Source: Membranipora membranacea (lineage: Eukaryota > Bryozoa > Gymnolaemata > Cheilostomatida > Membraniporidae). From it: DNA of 64,000 bases. The notes below the pieces were generated by a model. That model ran no database searches. It was not told the origin of the DNA and saw only the letters and a program-made list of their open reading frames with translations. The DNA is taken from contig OU612066.1 of NCBI GenBank assembly GCA_914767715.1, forward strand, positions 28,494,283-28,558,282, written 5' to 3'. The position numbers and the translations under genes are program-made. The first letter of the stretch is position 1, and the number at the start of each line of letters is the position of its first letter. Of this stretch, positions 24,301 through 36,200 are shown piece after piece.

Positions 24301-25664
24301 ACTCCATTTTTATGCAGAGCTTCAGCTAAAGTTTTAACTCCATACTCAGGATAGGGACCTTCAAGAAATGAATGTGGAATAGCTCTCTTCACAATTGGTT
24401 GAAAACGCTATTATCTTTATGCACAAAATTAATTCTCTTGAACCAGCTGATGATTGGTTCATGATGAAATACCAAACCTGATAGTTTGATAATTTTATCA
24501 GCTGAAAACTCTATCCAATATCTTTGAAATTTGAAACTCAATCAGCATTAACGTTACCCTTTTTCCACTATCAAGTTTTGGCATCTTAAAGGATACAAAC
24601 ATCACATTACAAGGTTAGTTAGTACACAGTTCATGGCAATACCTTCTCCATATATACACATGACATGAGACCATCCATACTCCTTGACAATATCTGCTAA
24701 AGCCTGCGCTTGCTTTGTATCATCACTAACAGTTCTCAGGAAATACGGATACTTGTCTTTATCATTGAATACAGTACTAGTTGCCATCATACTCACTACC
24801 GGAGGTGTGCCCATCTGAAATAGATAAAGGACAAATAATTATGGCTCAGCTCAGAATACATACCACGATGAGTTGTTACTCATTTAATTATTTTTCTATC
24901 AAAAGATTTTCACCAATAGTTGTAGATTGACAATTTATAAATAAAAAACAAATTTTAAAAATTATAATGCTCGCAGTGACTGTTCATACTTGAACCTACA
25001 TACCTAGCAATACGTTATTCATAGTGACTCATTACATTTACTGCATTAGTTGGATGACTGATGGAAAATAGGATCAGTTCTACTAATATCGGCCGTGCGA
25101 TAGAGCAATCCATTCATTCAGCCAACTGATTTTTTACTTTAAATTATAATTGCATTGTGTTCTATTCATTTTTCAATATGCCAACAGTAGCTGTCCCAAA
25201 ATTAAAATTGTTAATATCCAACTTATGATATTAATGTGAAATGTGCAGTTCTGAGCATTCTGATTTTGATGCATTAAACCGGAATGATATCAGCTTTTCA
25301 CTTGATAGATATTTGCATGGTGAGAGCCCTCGGCAGTCTCTGACTGCCTCAGATAAGAACTATTTGAGGCACAAAGCAGCATGATGGCTAGATTATTTTC
25401 AATTGAACACACACCATATTATGCCATGGCTGACGAAAGAACTCCTTTATATAATGGCTTCCTTGGTTGGCAATAACTCCAACAATAGGCTCAGCATCTC
25501 ATCCAGCAATCTGAGTGAGATCATTGAGATCACCACAGGAGTTTGTACTGAAGAGGTCGAAACCCAGCCTGATAGATGGCAGAATATCTGGATCTGCATT
25601 GATACTGTCCACAGCATAATGTAATGCTTCAATGCTCTGTATACTTGAAGATGACACCTTAGTG
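21352..25664 (-). pseudogene. Receptor B exons 10-17 (domain 2; contains the stop)
   Basis: Exons: 25415..25664, 24643..24814, 24197..24358, 23373..23537, 22877..23035, 22199..22367, 21791..21959, 21352..21595. They encode residues 505-1001. Family landmarks are EALHYAVDSINADPDILP, PPVVSMMATS, QAQALADIVKEYGWSHV, FSDYWQDLFHCDL, IIDAVYAVAIGLHDH and IGTWDDELSM. Exon 10 needs the upstream acceptor (TTTAG at about 25665) to keep phase, which places GSTKVSSSS at the joint. The TGA at 25499..25501 is in this frame. Confidence 0.85.
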
Positions 25665-26211
25665 CTAAAGTTAGAAATTTAAGACTTTTAGAGTTCAAAA
25701 ATATTCTTTGAGATGCAAGTGAATAACTGTACAGAACTAGTATGGGAGAATTGTCAGTTATAAGAAAAGTGTTTCAATTTTGAGTCAGAAGCCATAAAGA
25801 AGTTAATCACAAAAGATTTGACAGCTGGCATTCAAATTTGCTGAATACTAGGTGTTCAATTGGAAGCATATCACTTATTATTTCCTTCTAAATCAGGGAA
25901 GAATAACTACTAAAAATCTACCTGCCACAGCCACCGTCTATCGCACTAACTATTCCAACAAGTTTCACATCACCCTTCACAACATCTATCTGAACAGGGT
26001 CATGGATAGGGTTCAAACATGTACAGTCATCTCCCCTGCATTCTGATGTGGGGTTCTCGAATGGGTTTCCGTCACTATTAACCAGCTTTAATCCAGGTAG
26101 TGTCACATTGCCATCATACCTTTCTCCTATCTAAAACATGTTATAATCGATAGAATATTATTTAAAAGAAATATTAACTCAAAAGTACAAAATTAGGACT
26201 TGGCACTTGCT

Positions 26212-26257
26212 TGCGTTTGCTTGCGCTTGCTAGTGCTTGCTTGCGCTTGCTTGCGCT
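26212..26257. repeat. Short GCTTGCTTGC microsatellite in receptor B intron 8
   Basis: About five units of the CTTGCTTGCG decamer, compared with a roughly 270-bp run at the same place in receptor C. Confidence 0.9.
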
Positions 26258-27960
26258 ATTTCTCAGATAATTCATTTAGGTAGACAATATCCTTCATGGA
26301 TGTGAAATTCAACCAGTAACCTCCTAGTCCACTAGCCTCAGTTCAACAGGAAAGCAAGATTCATTTCTAGATGGAACTAGGTGTCAGCAATGAGTAGTAA
26401 GTGGCCTAAATGCCACCATGTTCAGAGCCATGCCTATCAACATCTTATTACTTGAATATTGTGGCTCATGGCTAATAAGTTTTAAATCCTATGACAATCA
26501 TTCATGAACATCATTTACCTGAACATCAAAAATTGAACCGTCCTCCAACATCTGTTTTTGCCATATCGTTGTAAATGAGGTCTTTTGCTCTTGATTTTCG
26601 TAAGCCTGCACAAAAGGTAGCTGAAAGTCGCCAGCATAATCAAGAGTCTGAAATTCTACTGCATGGTAGTAAGACCTGATCTCTGTTGGCGTTAGGGATA
26701 TGAACTCCTCACATAAAAATATGTCACCACATATATCAGTCAGAGCTGTCCTTAAACCTCTCATCCTGTAAAAAATAACAGTAATTATGAAATCATGAAT
26801 AACTGGAGACATAATAATAATATGTCTACGGTTATTCATGATTTCATAATTACTTTGAATATTATGTGCAGACACCATCATCAGCTTCTCATCAAAGCAT
26901 TGCACTTAGTTAAACAGATTTGCAAAGGTGATAGACAGTCTGAGAACTTGCGAACTCCTAAGACAGACTCTTTAAGTCACAGAAGTCGAATTAACCAGAA
27001 AGACATACATACATTGGGACCTTTCAAGAGTTCAGCATCACCGAACCCACACAGTTTTATCAGATTCTTGCAATTTCACAAATCAATGTGATGTCCAGGC
27101 GATCGTAAAAAAGACAAGCAGGTTTGTTTGTGAATGCGCATAACCAATGCGAACAAAATTGGATAGCTTAATTGTTTCCATGCTGCCAATGAACGGCTAA
27201 AATCAGGTCAAGTGCTCTCATACGGAGCATGGAAACATAATGATAGAAAGGTGGTAGTCATCTGTGATGGTTTCACTTTTAGTTGTAGAACTTGTTAAAT
27301 ACTAACCATGATTCAAATCCAATCAGTATATCAATCAAACCAGAAGCAGCTCGAGCATGACCTAAGATAATCTCTCTACATTCTTCGGTACTGCTAGTAC
27401 AGTTGTTGCTACTAGCCCAAACTTCCATGCGGCCGAGTAGAGGTTCTGATAAGTTCAATATGTGCTCTTCAAAAGCACCTGGTAATCCTTGTGAAGTTCT
27501 ATATGAGATTGTGTTGAGAACAGAGGTTTCTAGGATTGAAAGTATAGAGTTTCCATTGTTAAAAAAACCACAGGGTTGTGCTCGTGGTTAATGCTCAGCA
27601 ATCTGTATATCTCATGATTGTGAAAGTCTGTTGATAGTCAAAAAGGGCAACTCTAGCTAACAGACAGCAATAATAATTGCTACCAAATCGGTAACTGGAT
27701 CCCATTATTGATATAGTAGGGACAATACACAAAATTGAAGAGAAAAACTTAACTGAATGGATCAACCGAACCCAATTTTATCCATTTGCTGACCTTTTTT
27801 TCAACCGTTGAGGTTTTCAAAAACATGATTTTTTAAAATTTATTAGGATGTTGTATATATAAATGATAGTCATGCTGTGTTTGAATGTAAAAACAATTTT
27901 GTAATGCTGAAACCAAAAATTTGAAAATCTTGTAGTAAAATGATTTTCTCCATTGCTATT

Positions 27961-28772
27961 GACAGTTTTCTGAGCTCCAATTTAAACCTCTCTTCGGAGT
28001 TGTCCTCTTACCAATTTGGTACTCTTAACCCACGTAGCATAGGAAAAAGGAGCTGAGATGGATAGATATGGAATAGGATAAAAGTAATTTTTGATTCTAT
28101 TCTGCGCTAGTGAAAACTCGTATATAGTTTGGGAAATATTTTTGGTATTGGGATAGTCATTTGTATCCATATTTGCCTGTTTTTCAGACAATCTACCGTA
28201 ATACCTCACTTATAAAACACCGGACTTATAAGTGAATCACCTCCCTCAGAAAAAATTAAAATGCTCCTGTTATAAAGCACCCCACAGCTATAAGGCACCC
28301 CTTTGAAAAATTAATTGACTTCGTTGGGATTCGAACCCGCAATGTATTTACAAGGCAGACGCTTTACACACTGAGCTATTTGACCTCGCTTACATGTTAT
28401 GGATTTGGTCCAATATAGATATAAAAATGCTTCAAATGATAGCCGTGCCTATATGCTCCTCTCTCATAGCCGCCTTCACTTATAAGTCACGCGACTTATA
28501 GGTGAGGTATTACGGTACATGGAATTTTTCATGAATTCCATCACTAAAAATGAGATTTATCAGCTCTCAAGCCCTCAATGATTCGGAAATTCGTGTCCCT
28601 CGAGGTTTTCAATGATGCCGATGCAAACTCAACACAAATTTTTATCCTAGTATATGCGGTTTGCAAGGTAAGCCACTTTCAGCTCCATTTTCCTATGCTG
28701 CGTGGGTTTTAAGTACCAAACTGGAGAGGCAACTCCGAATAGAAGCTTAAATTCGACCTCGGAAAACTGTCT
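27961..28772. mobile_element. GACAG-ended MITE with a nested element, receptor B intron 6
   Basis: The ends match the family at 132..523 (GACAGTTTTCTGAGCTC and its inverse GAAAACTGTC), with inner blocks CGGAGTTGTCCTCT and TTTGGTAC in inverted order. Its right end stops about 75 bp from exon 6. A second element (28196..28515) is inserted inside it. The same arrangement is at 56215..57025. Confidence 0.78.
28196..28515. mobile_element. Nested TA-flanked MITE with a tRNA-like core
   Basis: Inverted ends CCGTAATACCTCAC(T/C)TATAA are flanked by TA on both sides (28194..28195, 28516..28517), as expected for a Tc1/mariner-type MITE. On the minus strand 28317..28389 is tRNA-like: an A-box-like TAGCTCAGTGTGTAAAGCG and a B-box-like GGGTTCGAATCCC, with a TGT in the anticodon place. 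The T-arm and acceptor stems are mismatched, so it is a tRNA relic. Copy in unit 2: 56449..56769. Confidence 0.75.
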
Positions 28773-30537
28773 ATTCAGAAAGCAAGGGGTATAGAGAATT
28801 TATATGCATTGAAACAGACTCCCAAAACATACCCATTAGACCCACCTGACTTAAATGCTGTCCGAATAATCAAGGTTTTAGCATACTGATTCCCCGCATC
28901 AATTCTCGCCTGGAGTTCAACCATAAATATGCTGAGAGGGAATGGTTGCAGAGACAGTATCACCATATTAACCCCTGTAAAATCGACAAAATTTATCAAG
29001 AAAGCTTGCGGTAAGAACAGTTACTTCTGACTTCTGACTATAAACATCCGAATTCAAGTTTGAGGATTTTTCAAACATTGCAGGCAGCATTATCATTCTA
29101 CTTCTTAAATGTCTGTCGTAATTGGAAAAAGTGAGTCCCTTATACATCACCTTCATCCAGCGAAAGCTAAGTGCAGTTTGGGCTAAACTGGGATTCAGTC
29201 AAACAATGTAGAGTTATCTGACAACTCTGCACAACAACAGACCAAAACCCATCAGCCAATCAAAACAAAACCAAAACAAAAGCACATGGGTCTAGTCAGA
29301 AATGCACAACAGTGATACATGAGTAGATAACACCTCAGAAGCAATAACCAACACAACCAATACAAGGCCCCATTGTTTGCCTGAATCCCAGGTTAAGTTG
29401 TGGCCGTTTACAAAAACATGCAATATGGGTGCAATATTTTTGTCTTGTGAATAACCATTCTGCGCATGCACAGCTCTGGGCATGAGCTGATCTCTGAAAA
29501 ATTGAGTCTCGGAATTCTGAAGCCATCTGATTGGCTACCTGCTCTGGTCACATACTCCCCAAAGCGTGCGGATTTGTTATTAATAGTTATCCTCTCTTGT
29601 CATTATAAGCTGATTTTGATTGACAGTTTATGCAGGGGATATCCCATTTCCCCTTTCTAAAGTTGCAATCAGAACCCAAACTAAACTCAATGTTCTTGCA
29701 CATGCGCAAATTCAAGTCACGCATGATGCATACTTAGCCTTACGACACCTGCTTTGTGGTAATGATAGCCTAGTTTATCAGTGATCTACATGCCCAGTCA
29801 GATCGCGAGAGTCAGTATGGTGAATAACTCTAATGTGGATTGCTCCATAATGTAGTTTTCATATGCCCAGAGGAAAGAGTTAGGATTAGGATTCATGTAT
29901 TCTCATAAATTCTGGATTTTCAAAGGAGTAAAACATGCTTTAAGTATCATCAAATTCACCAGGTCCCGATACATCATTGAAAGGTGGTATGCAAAGTATG
30001 GAGTACAGAGGTGAATACATTTGGAGATTACTATGACTCGATAAATAAGAAACAGATTATTGAGGGTAACAAATTGACATACAGACCTACCTTTTTCAGC
30101 TTGCTCAATAACACCATCAACAATGCGGGAATAATTTGTGCTGAGAAAGTCAGCTTCATAAGATCCAGTAACACAGAGACCTGCTTTTTTTGCTGACTTA
30201 ATGAATGCTGAGCCAATAGATTTCGTAGCTAGGTCAGAGCCGAATACAATCGTAACAGCAGAAGAGCTAGGTATGATCTTTCTGTATATTGAAATTTCCT
30301 CCTGCAGAGAGGATCATGTTAAGGAGTGTACAGATACACTGATGGTAAAACTTGTTTATTCATAGCAGGTTCATTGGTCATGTTCGTAAAGCTCAATTCT
30401 GTACATAGTCACAACTCAATATCAGGAGTCATATAACAGAGAAAACAAGTATGGGTATGACGCTATATGAGATAAGCTTTATCATAAATTAAAGACTACC
30501 CAAAAGCCAAAGCGTTCTATGGTCAGGTAGTTAATTT

Positions 30538-30658
30538 CATTCTCTGCATTATGATGTCACAGTCTCCCGGATTTGCAATACAAGAAACAATCACTTCCGG
30601 CAGGGAGGTCCCAAACTTCCTGCTTCCGGTAGACTGTGACATTATAATGCAGATAATG
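30538..30658. repeat. 121-bp fold-back repeat in receptor B intron 4
   Basis: The ends CATTCTCTGCATTATGATGT and its reverse complement enclose about 55 bp containing a second small inverted pair (ACTTCCGGCAGGGAGGT/ACTTCCTGC). The unit 2 copy at 58634..58754 is the same length. Probably a very short MITE. Confidence 0.7.
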
Positions 30659-31639
30659 GTAGTTACCTTCCCTTATGGGAGGCACGTTTCCACTATCAAT
30701 AGACAATTATTCATGCCAAGTATCATAAGTATCTCCCTGACTTAACATGCTTTGGTCTTCGAGTAGTCTTTAAACATACCTCAACATAGTGTGTTACACC
30801 TTGTAGGATTCTTGTGAAGAACTCATATTTCACCAATTGATCTGCGATGGCGTATGAAATCAAGTTTATGACAGGCACCTGTTCGATTAGTTCTGCCATG
30901 GGAATTGTTGTAGAACTGTATATGTCCCCAATTATTCCTAAGAGCAATAAATTAATAACATGACAACACAAATGGTTTATGATTATCCAAACAATATGAG
31001 ATAGAAGGATGTGTGTTTGCATCACTGATCTTGAACATAAATCATACTGTTACTTTAGGTTTGGTTGAATTTATAGGACTGATCATTTAGGTTCTAGACA
31101 CCACTTATCGTGAATAGAATGTTTCTGTTTCAATGGCCCAAACAGTAGCCAAGATAATGTCAGGTGTAGAAAATCAGCAAAATATGTTTTCTCATTGTGT
31201 GGCCTTCGGTATAATGAATGGAGTGTTTCCCTAAGATAATTACTCTAGTGGTTACCACAAAGTTTTATGCAGCAACATATTAATGAACTATGTAGCTTGT
31301 TAGCATTACATCATTAGGTCTACCTGGCCAGTACTGAGTTGAGGTTGCCGATGTTTCTACAGCTGCTGCTCTCTTACTTATATAATCTGCAGCGGCTGAA
31401 GATGCCATACGGGTGGATGTGCAGCTGTCGTATAGGTACGCTCCTATAGTAACGAATGAAGTGATTTAATTGCAACGTCACAACCTCCTGGTGTAAGGTA
31501 TAAAGTATATGGACGTAACTTGCTAAATTTTGCAGCCTTCACTGGAAAGACAAGACGAAGGCAGCAAGGACAGGTCATATCCCGCAGCTGATTGGTGTAT
31601 ATGTAATATTACATAGTTTGCCCTGTTACGGAAGCGCGA

Positions 31640-31775
31640 CAACTTTACCTGAGCCAAACTTAGCCCGAGCCAAACTTAGCCCGAGCCAAACAAAGCCCGA
31701 GCCAAACTTAGCCCGAGCCAAACTTAGCCCGAGCCAAACTTAGCCCGAGCCAAACTTAGCCCATGCCAAACTTGC
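31640..31775. repeat. Minisatellite of 16-bp units in receptor B intron 2
   Basis: GAGCCAAACTTAGCCC is repeated about eight times. The receptor C counterpart (59722..59865) has a similar number of more divergent units. Confidence 0.85.
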
Positions 31776-31967
31776 ATCTGCATTTCAAGACCCTTTGTAG
31801 TTTCCAGTTTCGTTAAGGGGGATTTTATATAACAACAAGACGAACCAAATTCTTTCACATATTCGCAATCTTCCAATAGTCTCTCACCGGTTCATGAACT
31901 TTTAAATCAACTCAATACCTACAGTTTTTGAACACAACTCGGCAATTATCAGACCGCTTTCTAAATA

Positions 31968-32476
31968 GACAGTTTTCTGAGCTCTTATCTATGCCTCAAT
32001 TCGGAGTTGTCCTCTCTCCAGTTTGGTACTTTTAACCCACTCCGCATAGGAAAAACCTGCCGAAAGTGGGTTTTCTTGAAAACAGCTTATGTTAGGATAA
32101 AAATGGAATTTGATTCAGAGTCTGCACCATTGAAAACCGTGTGGGACAGGGTTTCCAAATCATTGGAGGTTTGAATGTTGATATATCTTAATTTTAGTGT
32201 CGAAACTCTTGAAAAATTCTGCCAAATTGTCCGCAAAACAGGCAGAAAATGCTATAATTGACTATCAAAATACTAAAATTATTTTCCAAACTATTACCAT
32301 ATGAGTTTTCAATGCTGCAGACTCTGAATCAAAAATAATTTTTATCCTATTATAAGCGGTTATCAAGATAACCCTCTTTTCAGCACGTTTTCCCTATGCG
32401 GCCTGGGTTAAAAGTACCAAACTGGAGAGAGGACAACTCCGAAAGGAAGCCTAAATCAGAGCTCAGAAAACTGTCT
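31968..32476. mobile_element. GACAG-ended MITE, receptor B intron 2
   Basis: Full-length relative of 132..523 with matching inverted ends. The outer flank (CTTTCTAAATA / ATAAGTTTTCAG) joins without insertion in unit 3 at about 60055..60075. Confidence 0.8.
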
Positions 32477-33284
32477 ATAAGTTTTCAGTTTCTAAGTCGA
32501 ATGTAGGAAAGATGCGCACATCAATGCAAGGCAGTGTCTGATCTCGGGATCTCAGCTAGCCGTATACCAGCGATTCAACTTTTGTTTTGCTTGTTTGAAG
32601 AACATTCGAAGGTTGCAAGCAGATTAGTTAACTTGCCAAATGACAAAATAGAAGTTGGTCTACTTAGATGCTAAAACTCAGATTATGGTCTGCTGATGTG
32701 TTGAAGTGATGACTACAGTTACAGATCATAACAAATATATTAAATACAATAGTACTTACCGATTTTCAGACCAGACTCTGCATGAATAGCTCGAGTGTTG
32801 TTGATGGCCCATGCTGTAGCTTCCAAAATTGCCAGCCCCCTTATACTACGAGCTCCACAATAACCTTCTGGAGTGGATTGGCTTGCAGAAATAACAACTC
32901 CAAAAGTAATAACTCCATCGCCTGGAAGATCTCCTACATGTGTAGGTTGTCCAGGAAATGGCAACCTCTGAGCTACAATAGCACCTGTAAAAAGAGAATT
33001 ATGTCAAACGATGATCGTGCTCAGGTAACGGTCATCATAACATGATGCTATATTGCATGCGTTATCAGAGATAGTTCTGGTCAGTCAAATTTTGATATAA
33101 TATAATCTATTTCTCAGTGATCAAGTCTTTAGTATGGGTAGTGTTCCATTAAAATAAACATCAATGTCATTTATCAATATCTAGATGGTTGAAGGCATTT
33201 AAACTTGCTCACAAAATAAAAATAAGTTCTTATTCACCTACCAACAATTGATATGATGATTAAAAGCTGCTTTAAAACCTCCAT

Positions 33285-36200
33285 GTCTCCAGCGAGGCAG
33301 TTGAAGGTAAACTGTTTCTAGACTCATATAATTCTACCACTAAACTGCCTCGTCTGTGGTTTTTTGTTTGCACACCATGACTATTATTAAACTTTTTGAC
33401 TTCTAAGAAATTTAAATTGATCTTTTATGGATAATTTATAGCTAACGAGCATTGATACCGTTTTCACCAGATTTTTATACAAACAGGTCAACATAAAGGC
33501 CATTAGTTTTGCAATTTAGACACAATTGGCAACCAAATGCTTGTTTATGACAGATTATAAATCTCTCCTGTGAAATGAAAGAGCTGGAAAGTCACCTGCA
33601 TGGATGAGTGCATGGATGGTCGGAACTGAGGAAAGGTTAATGACTTAGGCTAATATTTGTTGTTTATGTATAACCATCAGTGAAACGTTGAAGTAAAGCT
33701 TCCATCCATCAATACTATCGTATACAGCTGTAATGTGACCATAAGGATCTGTTTTGGGCCTAGGTTCTTCCTGTACACGCTTTCCATTGCATTTCTCTGC
33801 ATCAGGATAGTTTCCTCTTAGACAAAATGTACAATGCCACAGCTTTATTCCTATTATCTGTCAAAGAGGGCCAAATCTTTCAGTCACAAGGGGTTGCTGA
33901 GCTGGTGTCTCTAGTCGTAGGTATGTAGGTCAGTGGCGTATATTACCACTCACGGCCCACGGATTTCCGTGAGTGGCTGAATAGCTCAGTGTGTAGAGCG
34001 TCTGCCTTATTGTTGTGGGTTCGAATCCCATCGAGGTCAGTTTTTTTTACAAATTAATGCTTTATAACTGGAGCATTTTTACCGTAATCTTCTACTGCTA
34101 TTGAGTTGTTTTCTGAAAGTACCCAACAGCTCAGTGAGCTATTGAAATACCTCTCTGCTTGCACTATTTTGCTACCGATATGCAAAAATTTCCGTGTGGG
34201 AGGGCGCTTAAGCGCCCCTCCCGCACCCTCCCCGTCACGCCTACGGCATGTGGATCGGGCTGTGCCCGATCATTATGCTCATCTCTAAAAAGTCAGTGAG
34301 TGAAATTTTTTAGAATATACGCCCCTGATGTAGGTTTTGATGTGAGGTCAATCCCATGATACACCACCCACTCCATGGTCAACGGGAGGTCTTCATTAAG
34401 GTAGACCTGTTTCACCTAAATTAAAGACTGTATACATCTTGGCTAAGAGCTAGGGTGTGAACTGTAATGACATTATGTTTGTACCAATTTCATTCCTTTG
34501 CAATGGTTTTCCTGAGACTCTAACACATTGCTTATATACTGCAATAGAATAATCAATCTGGCAGCTTGGGTTCAATACATAATAATACAATATGTAAAGC
34601 TGTCTCAAATATACATTAGGTTCGTCTTCCACTGCAGGCTTGAACAAGAGATAATAATAAGACATGCTGAGGTTGGCCAAAGTTAAAAGCTGGTGATTAT
34701 TCTTTGAGTAGAAAGGATAACACAAGGTGATAATGTCATACTGAAGGATCAGAGGATTATTGTGAGTGATTTATAGCATGGAGAAATTTATTTATTATGC
34801 ACCATACGTAAGCCATTATAAAAGGGTAATAAACTTTTCTGATAATGGTTTCCACGAATTTCATTTGGGACACATAAATTATCACTGTGTAAAAACAACA
34901 TATCACATAAAACATACAAATATTTATTTATATACTTTTATGTTTATTGTCTCCCCCTGCAGAGAAGATCATATGTTGGACTTGTATACAGTATAGGAGT
35001 TTAAGGATCGCTAGGTAGTAGGTACACTTCTAATGTGTCATTGTTATATGATCAAATTCAGAAGTGTAACTGTGAAACATGAGTGTCATCATGTGTGATA
35101 ACATATATCATATGCAATAAATTTACCGTATGAAATCAAGTTTATGACCGGGTGGTATTGTAAGCTGTCCCCAGTGCAAAAACGACCCCGGGACACTGTA
35201 CAATATTGTAAATTGTCCCGGGGACACTTTACAGCTATTGTAAACTGTTCCCCCTATTGTTAAATGTCCCCCATTGTAAACTGTTCCCCCTATTGCTGAA
35301 TGTCCATTTCAAGAGCCTATAGCTATTTATGATCATTCAAAATGGGTCAGATCATCTAACTTGAGCATACCATGAGGTTTTGGCTGCCATTATGATGGCC
35401 CCAGCTGTACCAGGAGATGGTGGTTGTACCTCCTTGACATTATGTTTGAGTGTATATAAAGCCTCTTATTTATGAAGTACCTGATAGATCCAGTTTTCCT
35501 GGATGGATGGATGGATGGATGGACACCTTGCTATCAATGTCATTTGTTATGGAGAGATTCACGCACACAGTAGTCACGTTCAAAAGTGTTTGCCAAAACA
35601 ATATGCGTCAGAATGAAGAATGCCACCTTTTCTCCTCCAGGCCTTGCAAAATTGATTCTGTGATGGATGGATCGGCCAAACACAACAACACGCCATATTT
35701 TGTGACTCGACTTTTTACTCATGTTGTAAATAGCTCAATAGCATTCCTTAAAAATATCACACCACACTGCATCCTTTGACCTAATACCTAGTACCTAATA
35801 TTCACCTCAGGCCATAAATATCAAATTATTTTTCGAGCACGACAATTTCTGTTCATATTTCCAGCAAACTGATAGCAAACACTCTCTCCCTATATACTAT
35901 CTACAAATATATGAGATGAGACTAAGACTAAATGTCCACTTTGGTATGAAGTAAGAATTTAGGCAAACAAGTCTCAATCGAGCTGGACTAAGAAACCTAA
36001 TGACCTAATGTGTGCAAGCAGACCCAGTACATGGATCATTACCACTTCAGCTAGCCACCGCCAATTATAAGGGTACCGAAAATGATAGGAATAAACCATT
36101 ATTTCAAATGTACATCTGATATTTAATCTGTTAGTGGTGTCTGATCTGCTTCTATTATGGAATTGGTTCGAGAAGAATGCCAGGTTGTCAAATTGTTCGG

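Larger units (their letters stand above)
17511..33284 (-). pseudogene. Receptor B: triple ligand-binding-domain gene with an in-frame stop
   Basis: Twenty-four exons with GT/AG borders and consistent phases give 4503 nt, the same as receptor C. The design is signal peptide, three periplasmic-binding-like domains of the ANF/mGluR type, a Ser/Thr stalk and a hydrophobic tail. In exon 10 codon 560 is TGA (25499..25501) where copy C has CGA (Arg), a CpG-type transition. It truncates the protein early in domain 2. Every other exon is open, so this is a young pseudogene, a null allele, or a sequencing or assembly error. The acceptor of exon 12 is TTGAAG rather than TTGCAG. Intron 2 carries a MITE; the upstream region carries a hAT-like element at 33931..34327 found only here. 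Confidence 0.82.
25922..33284 (-). pseudogene. Receptor B exons 1-9 (signal peptide and domain 1)
   Basis: Exons: 33242..33284, 32760..32984, 31324..31443, 30780..30937, 30091..30301, 28846..28974, 27307..27478, 26519..26765, 25922..26130. They encode residues 1-504, all open. Exon 4 holds the mGluR-like stretch PVINLISYAIADQL and YEFFTRI. Exon 9 starts IGERYDGNV, has the linker motif ECRGDDCTC and ends in the first strand of domain 2 (VKLVGIVSAIDGGCG). Confidence 0.85.
3848..35686. repeat. Tandem unit U1: TRIM1 plus receptor B
   Basis: This 31.8 kb unit contains TRIM1 (6200..14037), receptor B (17511..33284) and its upstream region. It is longer than U2 mainly because it carries a 3246 bp P-like element in TRIM1 intron 1, about 0.7 kb near 15.86-16.6 kb and a 397 bp element upstream of receptor B. 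Gene order, strand, exon lengths and intron positions match U2. Confidence 0.85.

Noticed and set aside
25499-25501. TGA in receptor B as a selenocysteine codon
   Set aside because: The paralogous codon is CGA (Arg), not Cys, and no reason for selenocysteine exists in this fold; a nonsense mutation is simpler.
25447-25698. 83-codon minus-strand frame across receptor exon 10
   Set aside because: It is the wrong frame of exon 10; the phase from exon 9 and the family similarity (EALHYAVDSINADP) select the other frame, which contains the stop in copy B.
17511-33284. A Family C GPCR with a 7TM region
   Set aside because: Only one hydrophobic stretch follows the binding domains, at the very C terminus; the next 3 kb downstream on that strand shows no membrane-spanning exons before TRIM1.
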